Under the pieces are notes generated by a model that was given only the letters and a program-made list of their open reading frames with translations, was not told the DNA's origin and made no database searches. From NCBI GenBank assembly GCA_025362295.1, contig JANYGX010000007.1, forward strand, positions 62,001 to 126,000: 64,000 bases of DNA, in the 5' to 3' direction. Below, piece by piece: positions 45,393 through 54,219 of this stretch (its first letter is position 1; the number at the start of each line of letters is the position of its first letter). Source of the stretch: Sphingomonadales bacterium. Lineage in GTDB: Bacteria > Pseudomonadota > Alphaproteobacteria > Sphingomonadales > Sphingomonadaceae. Made by a program: the position numbers and the translations under genes.

Positions 45393-46445
45393 TTAGCGGC
45401 GCTGGATTTCAATGGCCAGCAACTTTGTCTTCACGTTTAATCCCCAGCGGTAGCCAGTCAGTGCGCCGGACGCCGCCAGTGCCCGGTGGCAGGGAATAAG
45501 AATAGCAACCGGGTTTGCCCCGCAGGCCCGGCCGACGGCGCGTGCTGCACCAGGTTTGCCAATTTGCTTGGCAATAGCGCCATATGTCAGAGTTTCACCA
45601 TCAGGGATCTTTGTCAGCGCCTTCCACACCCTGGCTTCAAAAGCGGTTGCCTGTATGTCCAGGGGCAGATCGGGTAGCGGCATGTCCCCGTGTAAATAGG
45701 CAACAATCGCGGCCACTGACGCCGCCAGATCAGCATCCGGCAAAAGCTTTGCCGCATGAAACCGTGCTTTCAGAATAGTTTCAAGTTCGGCGGCCTCTGC
45801 GCCAATCATAATCTGGCAAATACCTTTGTCTGTGGCAGCGACCAGAAGTGCGCCAAGGGCTGTTATGACAATTGTATAACCGATAACGAGACCAGCGCCG
45901 CCTTTGGCATAGCGAGCAGGGGTCATGCCCAAGGTGGTGTGCCCCAGTTCATAAACCCGGCGCGGTCCGCCGAACCCGGCGGCATAAATGGCGTCGGTCA
46001 CCGATGGCGCGCTGGGCAGTGCACCCCGCAACTGCTGAAACCGCTTAGCTTCCGCCAGTTTCGCCGGCGTCAGGCCAGTGGAGGTTTTGAAAATCTGCTC
46101 AATTATCCCGGCAGATGCTCCCAGACGTGCTGCAAGACGTGACAGCGGCATGGCTCCTTCCTGCTCCAGCAGGCGGTAAGCGCGGGTGAGAAGCTCTGGT
46201 TCATTCACCGCGGAAGAGCCTTCATCCGGTTTGCACCGTTTGCAGGCCCGGTAGCCAGCAGCACGCGCGTCGTCAGCAGTGTGATAAAAACAGACGTTTT
46301 TTTGTAGAGGCAGGCGCGCCGGGCAGCCATATCGACAATAAATATGCGTGGTTTTTATAGCAATAATCAGCCCCGGTTTCGGCGCTGGAGAGCGGTTTGC
46401 AAGCGCTTGCCAGGCAGCTTCACAGTCTGCGACAGTTTGCAACAC
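45393..46445 (-). CDS. ada: Ada bifunctional methyltransferase/regulator
   Basis: Repairs methylphosphotriesters and O6-methylguanine and activates the adaptive response. 350 residues: N-terminal zinc site TTHIYCRYGCPAR and ACKRC (Cys37, 41, 68, 71; Cys37 is the methyl acceptor), an AraC-like domain, and the C-terminal methyltransferase PCHR with its acceptor cysteine near residue 319. Starts at GTG 46445 with GGAG upstream. Cotranscribed with the AlkA-like gene. Confidence 0.94.
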   Translation of the reverse strand: MLQTVADCEAAWQALANRSPAPKPGLIIAIKTTHIYCRYGCPARLPLQKNVCFYHTADDARAAGYRACKRCKPDEGSSAVNEPELLTRAYRLLEQEGAMPLSRLAARLGASAGIIEQIFKTSTGLTPAKLAEAKRFQQLRGALPSAPSVTDAIYAAGFGGPRRVYELGHTTLGMTPARYAKGGAGLVIGYTIVITALGALLVAATDKGICQIMIGAEAAELETILKARFHAAKLLPDADLAASVAAIVAYLHGDMPLPDLPLDIQATAFEARVWKALTKIPDGETLTYGAIAKQIGKPGAARAVGRACGANPVAILIPCHRALAASGALTGYRWGLNVKTKLLAIEIQRR

Positions 46446-46554
46446 GTATCACACTCCTTGTTTTGCGTACTTGATTTGTCCTGATGTCACATTAATAACG
46501 ACCTCAAGATTATACTATCCGATTATTTCTGACATCATCCCCCGGAGTTTTCCC

Positions 46555-46872
46555 ATGCCAAAACTGATTGTCACAAACCGTGACGGCAATACCAAAACCA
46601 TTGAAGCCGAATCAGGCATCACTGTTATGGAAAACATTCGTGATAACGGCTTCGATGAGCTGCTGGCGCTCTGTGGTGGCTCCTGTTCGTGTGCCACCTG
46701 CCATATTTATGTGGATGATGAATGGCTTGGCAAAATCGGTCCTGTTGATGGCGATGAAGATGAGCTGTTATCCTCGTCGGACCACCGTGAAAGCAACTCA
46801 CGCTTGTCCTGCCAGATTGAGATGTCCGATGATCTGGACGGCATTGCCGTCACCATCGCGCCAGAAGATTGA
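46555..46872 (+). CDS. 2Fe-2S ferredoxin (adrenodoxin type)
   Basis: A small electron carrier of 105 residues. Cluster ligands Cys40, Cys46 and Cys49 (CGGSCSCATC) and Cys86 (LSCQIEM) match the vertebrate-type ferredoxins used in Fe-S assembly or P450 chains. GGAG lies upstream of the ATG; the longer ORF from 46348 is spurious. It is divergent from ada. Confidence 0.93.
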   Translation: MPKLIVTNRDGNTKTIEAESGITVMENIRDNGFDELLALCGGSCSCATCHIYVDDEWLGKIGPVDGDEDELLSSSDHRESNSRLSCQIEMSDDLDGIAVTIAPED

Positions 46873-46949
46873 TTAAAATTGTTCAAAAAATCAGCTGAAA
46901 TTTTCATTTTACCTCATTTTTTCTATTGCAAAAGTTATTCCGCAGTGCA

Positions 46950-47030
46950 ACATTATATATGCCTTTAATAAGGCAATCCTCCCCAAGGATAACCTGTGGT
47001 CAGTGTTTTCGAGCACTGACCACTTTTTTA
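46950..47030 (+). ncRNA. Candidate small RNA or pyrB leader
   Basis: An AT-rich stretch (CATTATATAT, 46951-46960) resembling a -10 box is followed by GCCTT-TAATA-AGGC (about 46961-46974), then ATCC-TCCCCAA-GGAT, which puts a CCTCCCC anti-ribosome-binding-site sequence in a loop, then a strong terminator (46996-47029). The layout resembles short alphaproteobacterial RNAs with CCUCC loops, but could be a transcription attenuator for pyrB. No clear -35 box. Confidence 0.35.
46996..47029 (+). terminator. Strong Rho-independent terminator
   Basis: Perfect 10-base arms GTGGTCAGTG and CACTGACCAC around TTTTCGAG, followed by six T. It lies 54 bases upstream of the pyrB start, unusually placed if pyrB is transcribed from further upstream, and ends either the ferredoxin transcript or a small RNA. 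Confidence 0.85.
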
Positions 47031-47083
47031 TGTCAGCCGTATTGCTTGATTCTCAATCATTCACTCCCTATCACGCTGTTTTA

Positions 47084-48097
47084 ATGACAAATGCTTCCAC
47101 TTCAGCGCTTCGGCCCCGCAATAGCGGCCCAGAGGGCGCATCCCTGTTTCCGAACCAGCATCTGTTGATGATTGCTGGCATGAAGCCATGGGAAATCACT
47201 TTTTTGCTCGATGAGGCGGAGCAATGGGTGAATTTTAACCGGCAAACCCGTAAGCAAACTGACGTGCTTAAAGGCCTTACCCAAATCAATTTGTTTTTTG
47301 AGGACAGCACCCGCACCCGCATGAGCTTCGAAATTGCCGGTCAACGGCTGGGTGCGGATGTGAGCAGTATGGCAGTGGCGCAATCCTCAGTCAAAAAAGG
47401 CGAAACACTCATTGATACCGCACAAAATCTGGCTGCCATGCGACCCGACATTATAGTGGTGCGCCATCAGGAATCCGGCGCGATTCAACTGATTGCGGAT
47501 GTCGTTTCGGCCTACACGCGCTGTGCCGTGATCAACGCGGGCGATGGTCGCCATGAGCACCCGACGCAAGCGCTGCTTGATGCTCTCACCATCCGCCGCC
47601 ACAAGGGCAGTTTTGAGGGTCTGACAATTGCCATCTGCGGTGATATTTTACACAGCCGCGTAGCGCGCTCGAATTTTCAGTTGCTGATGGCGCTCGGTGC
47701 GCGCGTGCGCGCTGTGGCGCCGCCAACGCTCATGCCAACGGATATCGAGCGGCTTGGGGTTGAGCCCTATACGCATATGGATGACGGCCTCAAGGACGCG
47801 GATGTTGTGATAATGCTGAGGTTGCAGCAAGAGCGCATGCACGGTGCTTACGTGCCAAGTACCCGCGAATATTACTATTTTTACGGACTGACCGACGCGC
47901 GGCTTAAGCATGCCAAACCCGACGTGCTGGTGATGCACCCGGGCCCGATGAATCGCGGTGTGGAAATTGCTTCGTCCGTTGCCGATGCCGTCAATGTATC
48001 GGCCATCACCGAGCAGGTGGAAATGGGCGTTGCTGTGCGCATGGCTTGCCTTGATGTATTGACGAGGCAAGCGCGCGGCATAGAGGGCTGGGCATGA
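47084..48097 (+). CDS. pyrB: Aspartate carbamoyltransferase
   Basis: Committed step of pyrimidine synthesis. 337 residues from ATG 47084: the carbamoyl-phosphate loop [19 protein letters not shown] near residue 70 and [12 protein letters not shown], the aspartate-binding region. The frame is open to 47003, through the terminator T-run, which is unlikely to be coding. The next gene overlaps by 4 bp (ATGA). This class of ATCase usually assembles with an inactive or active DHOase-like partner. Confidence 0.95.
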   Translation: MTNASTSALRPRNSGPEGASLFPNQHLLMIAGMKPWEITFLLDEAEQWVNFNRQTRKQTDVLKGLTQINLFFEDSTRTRMSFEIAGQRLGADVSSMAVAQSSVKKGETLIDTAQNLAAMRPDIIVVRHQESGAIQLIADVVSAYTRCAVINAGDGRHEHPTQALLDALTIRRHKGSFEGLTIAICGDILHSRVARSNFQLLMALGARVRAVAPPTLMPTDIERLGVEPYTHMDDGLKDADVVIMLRLQQERMHGAYVPSTREYYYFYGLTDARLKHAKPDVLVMHPGPMNRGVEIASSVADAVNVSAITEQVEMGVAVRMACLDVLTRQARGIEGWA

Positions 48098-49266
48098 GCA
48101 GTTTCGCTATTCATAATCTGGATGGTCCAGATGTTTATATAACCAACGGCATTATTTCAGCACAAGGTGCCGCCGATGCATCTGAGATTGATGGCAGGGG
48201 TTGCATGGCTATGCCCGGCATCATCGATAGCCGCGTATTTGCCATTGATGCCGCAGCGTTTGCGCGTGGTGGTATCACCAGTGTGTGCCTGATGCCCGAC
48301 CAGTCACCGGTGCTCGACACGGCACAAGCCATAGCCCATGCCACACGGCTAGGCGGTGAAACAGTATCGGTTCACCCACTGAATGCAGCAACAAAAGCCT
48401 TGCAAGGCAACGAAATTGCTGAGCTCGGCCTTGGTCAGCTGGCTGGTGCTGTAGCTGTTTCAACAGGTCGCACCGGCATTGCCTCGACACTGGTCATGCA
48501 GCGCCTGCTCAGCTATGCCACGCGTTTCAATCTTACGGTGATCAGCCACGCTGAAGATGTCAGCCTGATCGCTGGCGCTGTCGCAACGGAAGGTGAATTT
48601 GCAACGCGGCTTGGGTTAAGGGCAGCCCCTGCTTATGCCGAAGCCATTGCTGTTCAGCGTGATATCATGCTCTGCGAGATGACCGGTGCCAAACTCCACG
48701 TAGCGCAAGCGACCACTCGCCGGGGTCTCGACATTATTCGCGCTGCCAAAGCACGCGGCGTGTGTGTTACTTGCGGCATTACACCGGCCCACTTTATGCT
48801 GAACGAGCTGGCGACAGCACGGTGGCATACGGGCTGCCGTGTGTCGCCGCCACTCCGTCACGAGGACGACCGGTTGGCTGTGATTGAGGCCATTGTAGAC
48901 GGCACGATTGACATGATCGCCTCCGGTCACGATCCGTGCCCGATTGATGCCAAACGGTTGCCGTTTGCTGAAAGCGCTCCCGGTATGGCAACAGCTGAGT
49001 GTCTGCTGCCGCTGGCGCTTACCCTGGTGCATGCAGGTCACATCAGTCTCGAACGTCTGCAAGAGCTGCTGTGTCTGGCACCCGCCAAGTTGCTGGGTTT
49101 CGTTAACGGCACTCACGCCATTGGCACGGTGGCTGACCTTGTGCTGGTCGATATCAATGCACCAGTAAAAATTCCTGCAGAGATGCAAAGTGGCTTTGGC
49201 ACATTACCACTGAGTGGCAAAGTGATGATGACCATTAAAAATGGGCACGTTATTTTTAAGCGTTGA
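48094..49266 (+). CDS. pyrX: Dihydroorotase-like protein, probably inactive
   Basis: A 390-residue member of the dihydroorotase/amidohydrolase family that follows pyrB with a 4-bp overlap. The metal motif D-x-H-x-H after the PG turn is replaced: PGIIDSRVF, with no histidine. Later conserved parts ([23 protein letters not shown]) persist, while the ASGHDP segment lacks the usual order. Such pseudo-DHOases act as structural partners of ATCase (PyrX/PyrC'). An active PyrC should lie elsewhere. Confidence 0.85.
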   Translation: MSSFAIHNLDGPDVYITNGIISAQGAADASEIDGRGCMAMPGIIDSRVFAIDAAAFARGGITSVCLMPDQSPVLDTAQAIAHATRLGGETVSVHPLNAATKALQGNEIAELGLGQLAGAVAVSTGRTGIASTLVMQRLLSYATRFNLTVISHAEDVSLIAGAVATEGEFATRLGLRAAPAYAEAIAVQRDIMLCEMTGAKLHVAQATTRRGLDIIRAAKARGVCVTCGITPAHFMLNELATARWHTGCRVSPPLRHEDDRLAVIEAIVDGTIDMIASGHDPCPIDAKRLPFAESAPGMATAECLLPLALTLVHAGHISLERLQELLCLAPAKLLGFVNGTHAIGTVADLVLVDINAPVKIPAEMQSGFGTLPLSGKVMMTIKNGHVIFKR

Positions 49267-50215
49267 GCCGTGCCTTTGCTGCTGCATAGCCAGTGATCAG
49301 TCGTCCCACATAAGTCTCGACACTCTCAACGGCCCCGACAGCGCCAATGCCTTGCCCAGACCCCCAGATGTCTTTCCAGGCTTTGGCTTCGGTATTGCCG
49401 CCTGAGCCGAAATCCATCTTTCTTACATCGCCTTCCGGCAGGTTGTCCGGGTCCATACCAGCGGCCACAATCGAGGGCCGCAGATAGTTGCCGTGCACAC
49501 CAGTAAACAGACTTGAATAGACAATGTCATCGGCAAAGCCCTCTACAATGGCTTTTTTGTAGGCATCTGATGCGTTGGCTTCGGTTGTTGCAATAAACGC
49601 AGAGCCGATATAGCCAAGATCAGCGCCCATGGCCTCTGCGGCCAGAACAGCCTGGCCTGTGGCAATCGCACCGGATAGCACCAACGGGCCATCAAACCAC
49701 TGGCGAATTTCCTGAACCAGTGCAAAGGGTGAAAGCCGACCGGCATGGCCGCCTGCACCAGCGCACACAGCAATCAACCCGTCAGCGCCTTTCTCAATGG
49801 CTTTGCGCGCGTGGGTTACGTTGATCACGTCATGCAGTGTGTGGCCGCCGTAACTGTGAATGGCATCATTCAATTCAGGTCTGGCACCGAGCGAGGTGAT
49901 GACGATCGGCGCTTTGTATTTCACGCACATGTCGATGTCGTGCATCAGCCGGTTGTTGGATTTGTGAACAATCTGGTTGACCGCATAGGGTGCGGCTTTT
50001 TTACCCGTTTTTGCCTCCCAGTCGCCGAGCTCACCAATAATGCGCTTGAACCACTCTTCCACCACCGGTTCAGGCCGCGCATTCAGTGATGGAAAAGAGC
50101 CGACAACACCCGCCTTGCACTGGGCAATCACCAGATTTGGTGTTGAGATGATGAACAGTGGTGAGCCTATAACGGGCACACTCAAGCGCGCTTTTAAATC
50201 ATGTAGCCATGTCAT
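49256..50215 (-). CDS. Nitronate monooxygenase-like flavin oxidoreductase
   Basis: An FMN enzyme of the NMO/2-nitropropane dioxygenase family, 319 residues. TIM barrel with GVVGSFPSLNARP near the start and the catalytic histidine in VCAGAGGHAGRLSP, then VLSGAIATGQAVLAAEAMGAD (FMN phosphate). Natural substrate unknown, possibly propionate-3-nitronate detoxification. GGGGAA precedes the ATG. It converges with the dihydroorotase-like gene with an 11-bp overlap and follows regA by 12 bp. Confidence 0.9.
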   Translation of the reverse strand: MTWLHDLKARLSVPVIGSPLFIISTPNLVIAQCKAGVVGSFPSLNARPEPVVEEWFKRIIGELGDWEAKTGKKAAPYAVNQIVHKSNNRLMHDIDMCVKYKAPIVITSLGARPELNDAIHSYGGHTLHDVINVTHARKAIEKGADGLIAVCAGAGGHAGRLSPFALVQEIRQWFDGPLVLSGAIATGQAVLAAEAMGADLGYIGSAFIATTEANASDAYKKAIVEGFADDIVYSSLFTGVHGNYLRPSIVAAGMDPDNLPEGDVRKMDFGSGGNTEAKAWKDIWGSGQGIGAVGAVESVETYVGRLITGYAAAKARLNA

Positions 50216-50227
50216 GCAGAAATTCCC

Positions 50228-50779
50228 CTATTTTGGTGAGCGTTTAGCCAGAATGCGCTGTAATGTGCGACGATGCATTTTCAATCGCCGCGCGGTTTCT
50301 GACACATTGCGATCACACAGCTCATACACACGTTGAATATGCTCCCAGCGCACCCGATCGGCTGACATGGGCTCCAGTGGCGGTTCTGGCCGCTGGCCTG
50401 CAGGGGCAATAAGCGCTGCCACAATATCATCTGGGTCAGCGGGTTTGGAGAAATAATCAACAGCGCCGGTTTTGATGGCCGCAACAGCCGTTGCAAAATT
50501 ACCGTAGCCGGTCAACACCAGAATACGCATATCAGGCCGCAAGCTGCGCAGGTCATCGACCAGATCGAGCCCGTTACCATCACCCAGTCGCATGTCAACT
50601 ATGGCAAAGGCAGGTTTGACTTCGGCGGCAACCCTGCGTCCTTCAGCAAGATTAGCGGCTGCCGAGACCACAAAGCCACGCCGTTCCAGTGTCAAAGCCA
50701 GACGCTGGCGAAAGGCCTGATCGTCATCGACAAGCAAAAGTTTCGGATCAGCCAATTGTAACGGTTCAGTCGCGGTCAT
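50228..50779 (-). CDS. regA: Response regulator RegA/PrrA/ActR
   Basis: DNA-binding response regulator of the global redox system. 183 residues: receiver with LLLVDDDQAFR and the phosphorylation site Asp62 (FAIVDMRLGDGNG), a proline linker, and the compact Fis-type HTH ETARRLKMHRRTLQRILAKR, almost invariant in this family. It overlaps the regB end by 4 bp, so kinase and regulator are cotranslated. Confidence 0.95.
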   Translation of the reverse strand: MTATEPLQLADPKLLLVDDDQAFRQRLALTLERRGFVVSAAANLAEGRRVAAEVKPAFAIVDMRLGDGNGLDLVDDLRSLRPDMRILVLTGYGNFATAVAAIKTGAVDYFSKPADPDDIVAALIAPAGQRPEPPLEPMSADRVRWEHIQRVYELCDRNVSETARRLKMHRRTLQRILAKRSPK

Positions 50780-52098
50780 ACGCTCTCCTTTTCCGGTACT
50801 ATATAGGGTCTGGGCCAGAGAATATCCACCACTGCACCGGACTGGCGACCAACAGAGCGATTATTAAAGTGTACGGTCGCACCTATGCGCTCCAAAAGAG
50901 TGCTGGCAATAAAAATACCAAGTCCCATGCCCTGGGGTTTGCTGCCAAGTGGTGCAGCATAAGGCTCCCCCAATCTCGGCAGCAGATCAGCCGGAAAACC
51001 CGTGCCATCATCAACAATACGCAGCTGCAGTGTGTCCGCATTCTGCTCTATGCTGATATTAATTTTCAACGACGCATGCCGCACGGCATTGGCAATAAAA
51101 TTATCGAGCGCATGAAGCAGTTCCGGAGTGCGTTCAACGGTGACGCCAAGCGCGTTGTCGGCAATGTCAAGCTCCAACGTTTTTGTACCACTCTCGTAAG
51201 GCCGCATGACTTCGTGCAGTATTGCTTCAATGTCGGCACTGGCAAAATGCTCATCGATATGGGTTTGTTTTGAGATGCCAGCGAGAATTTCCCGGCACCG
51301 GTTGACCTGCTCATCCAGCAAACGCACATCATCGCCGTAATGCGGGTCACGCCCAAGTGCTTTTAAAAGATCTTTGACAACCAATGTGATGGTGCCAAGC
51401 GGCGAACCAAGCTCATGCGCTGCGGCTGCCGCCAGTGAGCCGACAGCCGACATTTGTTGGGCCCGGGCAAGTGCTGCCTGTGTCGCGACCAGCGCTTGCC
51501 GCCGCCGCCGCGCTTCAGCGGAAACCCGCCATGCATAGGCCGATAAAAATCCCATGCCAATAATGAGCGCCACCCATTCACCAAATTCGTACAGCCTTGG
51601 CAGCAAGGGCGTTACCGGCCCGGCCCAAGGGAGCGGATACGCCCACAGGCCCAGAGCACTAAGAGCGAGAACAGCCATGCCAAACAGACCAAGCGTGCTG
51701 CGCAGGGATAGCAGCGTTGCTGATATCGTCACTGGCACCAACACGAGTACAGCAAATGGGTTGGCAAGGCCGCCTGTGAGAAACAGCAAGGCCGAAAGTT
51801 GCAGCAAATCAAACGCCAGTTGCGCCGCCGACTCTCGCCCGGACAAAAAGCGGTTAGCAGGATAAATCATGCCCAAAGCGATGTTGAGCAGCACAGACGC
51901 ACCAATGACCAGCAAAGCTGGCAGCGATTGTAGCGGATAGCCAAAAAATCGTGCAATTACCGCCAAAGCAACCATCTGGCCAAAAATGGCAATCCAGCGC
52001 AGCATCACCAGAGTGCCCGAGCGCACGCCGGGCTGCGTCATGGCAATATCCCCAACCGGGCTGTCGGATGATGTCTGGAACAGAGCCAAGCGCATCAT
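50776..52098 (-). CDS. regB: Redox sensor histidine kinase RegB/PrrB/ActS
   Basis: Membrane kinase that signals electron-transport redox state to RegA. 440 residues with about six N-terminal helices, the quinone-site heptapeptide GGLANPF at 109-115, the H-box AAAHELGSPLGTI (His228) and the redox cysteine in QVNRCREIL (Cys268), then an HATPase domain (NFIANAVRHA, GMGLGIFIA). Overlaps sufE and regA by 4 bp each, so the three genes form one tightly coupled operon. Confidence 0.95.
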   Translation of the reverse strand: MMRLALFQTSSDSPVGDIAMTQPGVRSGTLVMLRWIAIFGQMVALAVIARFFGYPLQSLPALLVIGASVLLNIALGMIYPANRFLSGRESAAQLAFDLLQLSALLFLTGGLANPFAVLVLVPVTISATLLSLRSTLGLFGMAVLALSALGLWAYPLPWAGPVTPLLPRLYEFGEWVALIIGMGFLSAYAWRVSAEARRRRQALVATQAALARAQQMSAVGSLAAAAAHELGSPLGTITLVVKDLLKALGRDPHYGDDVRLLDEQVNRCREILAGISKQTHIDEHFASADIEAILHEVMRPYESGTKTLELDIADNALGVTVERTPELLHALDNFIANAVRHASLKINISIEQNADTLQLRIVDDGTGFPADLLPRLGEPYAAPLGSKPQGMGLGIFIASTLLERIGATVHFNNRSVGRQSGAVVDILWPRPYIVPEKESV

Positions 52099-52523
52099 AG
52101 TGCGCCCTGCTGGGCCTGACGTGCCAGCGCACGCACGCGCTCTGCCATTGCAGCAAAACCGTTGGTGCGTGTGGGCGACAGGTGGCTGGCAAGGCCAAGC
52201 GAGGCCAGTTCGGCGCGTGGGTCAAGGGCCAGAATGTCATCAGGTGTCCGGTTTTGAATCAGGCTGAGCAGAAGTGCTACCAATCCTTTAACAATATGCG
52301 CATCACTGTCACCGGTAAAATGCAAACCGCCATGCTCATGTGGCTGGGCATAAACCCAAACCTGTGACGAGCAACCCGGCACTTTGGTCGCAGCGGTTTT
52401 CAGGGCCGGTGACATGGGTTCAAGCGCACGGCCCAAATCAATAATGGCGCGGTATTTATCTTCCCAGTCGTCGAGCAGCAGCAGCTCATCGCGAAGAGCG
52501 GTAAATTGGGTTGGTAAAATCAT
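52095..52523 (-). CDS. sufE: SufE-family sulfur acceptor
   Basis: Accepts persulfide from the SufS desulfurase for Fe-S cluster assembly. 142 residues; the acceptor cysteine is in VPGCSSQVWVYAQ near residue 51, and LLDDWEDKYRAIIDLG marks the start. It is the first gene of sufE-regB-regA, with no other suf gene in the window, so it may be a stand-alone sulfur carrier. Confidence 0.92.
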   Translation of the reverse strand: MILPTQFTALRDELLLLDDWEDKYRAIIDLGRALEPMSPALKTAATKVPGCSSQVWVYAQPHEHGGLHFTGDSDAHIVKGLVALLLSLIQNRTPDDILALDPRAELASLGLASHLSPTRTNGFAAMAERVRALARQAQQGAL

Positions 52524-52629
52524 GAGCTAATGTGCTTTCGCAGATACTGAAGGTCAAGTGGTATTTGCTGTGCTGTCCGGACAAGCGGGTGACGTTTTAT
52601 GATCGATCTGATGCTGTAGGTTGTGTCAT

Positions 52630-54213
52630 TCACGCAGCTGCTTTCGCGATAAAGCCCTGCAAGGTTGCAACCGTATCCGCCTCGTTTGCCGGCTTGTCAT
52701 TGCGGATGCGCGCTATGCGCGGAAAGCGCATGGCAATACCGGATTTATGACGGGCTGAAGATTGCACGGCATCAAAAGCCACTTCGAGCACTAGGGCTTT
52801 TTCCACTTCGCGGACCGGGCCAAATGTGCTGACCGTGTGGTTGCGCACCCAACTGTCGAGCCACTTCAGCTCGGCGTCGGTAAAGCCAAAATAGGCTTTG
52901 CCCACGGGTAATAGTGTGCCGTCTGTGCTCCACGCACCAAAAGTGAAATCGGAATAAAACGATGAGCGCTTGCCGTGACCGCGCTGGGCATACATCAACA
53001 CACAGTCCGCCAGCAGCGGGTCGCGTTTCCATTTGTACCACAAACCGGCCTTGCGACCGCCAACATAGGCACTGTCCTTGCGTTTCAGCATCAGGCCTTC
53101 TTGTGCCAGATCACGGGCATCGGCCCGCAGGCGCTCCCACGCCTCAAAACTGTCACCGTCCAGCACCGGCGACACATCAAAACGTTCGGCGGGCAAACCT
53201 ACGGCAAAAGTGTTCAGCCGCTGCTTGCGCTCAAGCAAAGGCAGTGCGCGCACATCCTCTTTGCCATCCAGCAAAATGTCATACAGCCGGACAAAAGCCG
53301 GATACTCTGCCAGGTCTTTTGCCGTGACACGCTTGCGACCAAGGCGCTGCTGTAATTTATTAAAGCTTGCTGGGTCGCCTGTGGTGTCGCGCACCAACAA
53401 TTCTCCGTCGACAACACCGTCGATGGTCATGGCGGCTGACACGTCGGGAAAGCTTGCTGAAATGTCATCGCCAGTGCGGGAAAACACCCGCACGTGTTCT
53501 GCGTTCCGCACCACCTGCACGCGGATACCGTCCCATTTCCATTCCGCCAGATAGTCTTCGGGGCTCAAAGTGTCGCCGGCCTCCAGAGGCTGCGCCAGCA
53601 TGAACGGGCGGAACGCTGGCAACAGCTCTAGGCTCGGTTTATCAGCGCGTTTTTCAGCCCAGTCAAACAGCTCGGCGTAGGGCGGCTGCAGGCCATGCCA
53701 CACCTCTTCAATATCATCTAAATTAAGAGAAAACGCTTGCGCCACAGCCGTTTTGGCAAGCCGTGCACTCACCCCGATGCGAAGGCCACCGGTCGCCAGT
53801 TTCAGGCAAGCCCAGCGGGCCGATGCATCTAGATTGTCGAGCAGAGTGGCCATCACCTTCGGTGCATCGGCGCGCGTGAGGCTGGCAAGTCTTACAACAA
53901 CATCGGACAGCAAGGGTTGTTCAGTCCTTTTAACAATCTCGGGTTCCGGCCAAAGCAGGGCACAGGTTTCAGCCAGGTCACCCACATAATCGTAAGAGAG
54001 ATCAAACAGCACCGGATCAACGCGCTCTGCCATCATGGTACGGATGATCAATGGTTGCACGGCTGGCAAATCAAGTTCGCTTGTGAGCGCTGCCAGTGCC
54101 CAGCCACGATCAGGGTCGGGGGTTAATAAAAGATACTGTGCGATCAGGGCCAGTTTGGCGTTCCGCGAGCGGGTGTACAGCAAACGATCCAGCAAGGCTG
54201 CAAAAGCACGCAC
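52630..54213 (-). CDS. ATP-dependent DNA ligase (repair cluster)
   Basis: A 527-residue ligase sealing nicks, of the type that clusters with an MBL exonuclease, Lhr helicase and PdeM. Motif I, the adenylated lysine, is EWKWDGIRVQ (Lys226); other nucleotidyltransferase motifs include FSRTGDDIS, VVDGELLV and GLMLKRKDS. The N-terminal helical domain and C-terminal OB fold are present. It follows the exonuclease gene by 6 bp on the same strand. Confidence 0.94.
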   Translation of the reverse strand: MRAFAALLDRLLYTRSRNAKLALIAQYLLLTPDPDRGWALAALTSELDLPAVQPLIIRTMMAERVDPVLFDLSYDYVGDLAETCALLWPEPEIVKRTEQPLLSDVVVRLASLTRADAPKVMATLLDNLDASARWACLKLATGGLRIGVSARLAKTAVAQAFSLNLDDIEEVWHGLQPPYAELFDWAEKRADKPSLELLPAFRPFMLAQPLEAGDTLSPEDYLAEWKWDGIRVQVVRNAEHVRVFSRTGDDISASFPDVSAAMTIDGVVDGELLVRDTTGDPASFNKLQQRLGRKRVTAKDLAEYPAFVRLYDILLDGKEDVRALPLLERKQRLNTFAVGLPAERFDVSPVLDGDSFEAWERLRADARDLAQEGLMLKRKDSAYVGGRKAGLWYKWKRDPLLADCVLMYAQRGHGKRSSFYSDFTFGAWSTDGTLLPVGKAYFGFTDAELKWLDSWVRNHTVSTFGPVREVEKALVLEVAFDAVQSSARHKSGIAMRFPRIARIRNDKPANEADTVATLQGFIAKAAA

Positions 54214-54219
54214 GTGACT

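Noticed and set aside
46348-46554. Extended N-terminus of the ferredoxin
   Set aside because: It overlaps ada on the other strand, while ATG 46555 has GGAG upstream and gives a normal-length ferredoxin.
46446-46554. Ada-box operator in the ada-ferredoxin gap
   Set aside because: A CGCAAAACA-like stretch is visible on the minus strand but it does not match the Escherichia coli Ada box well enough to call.
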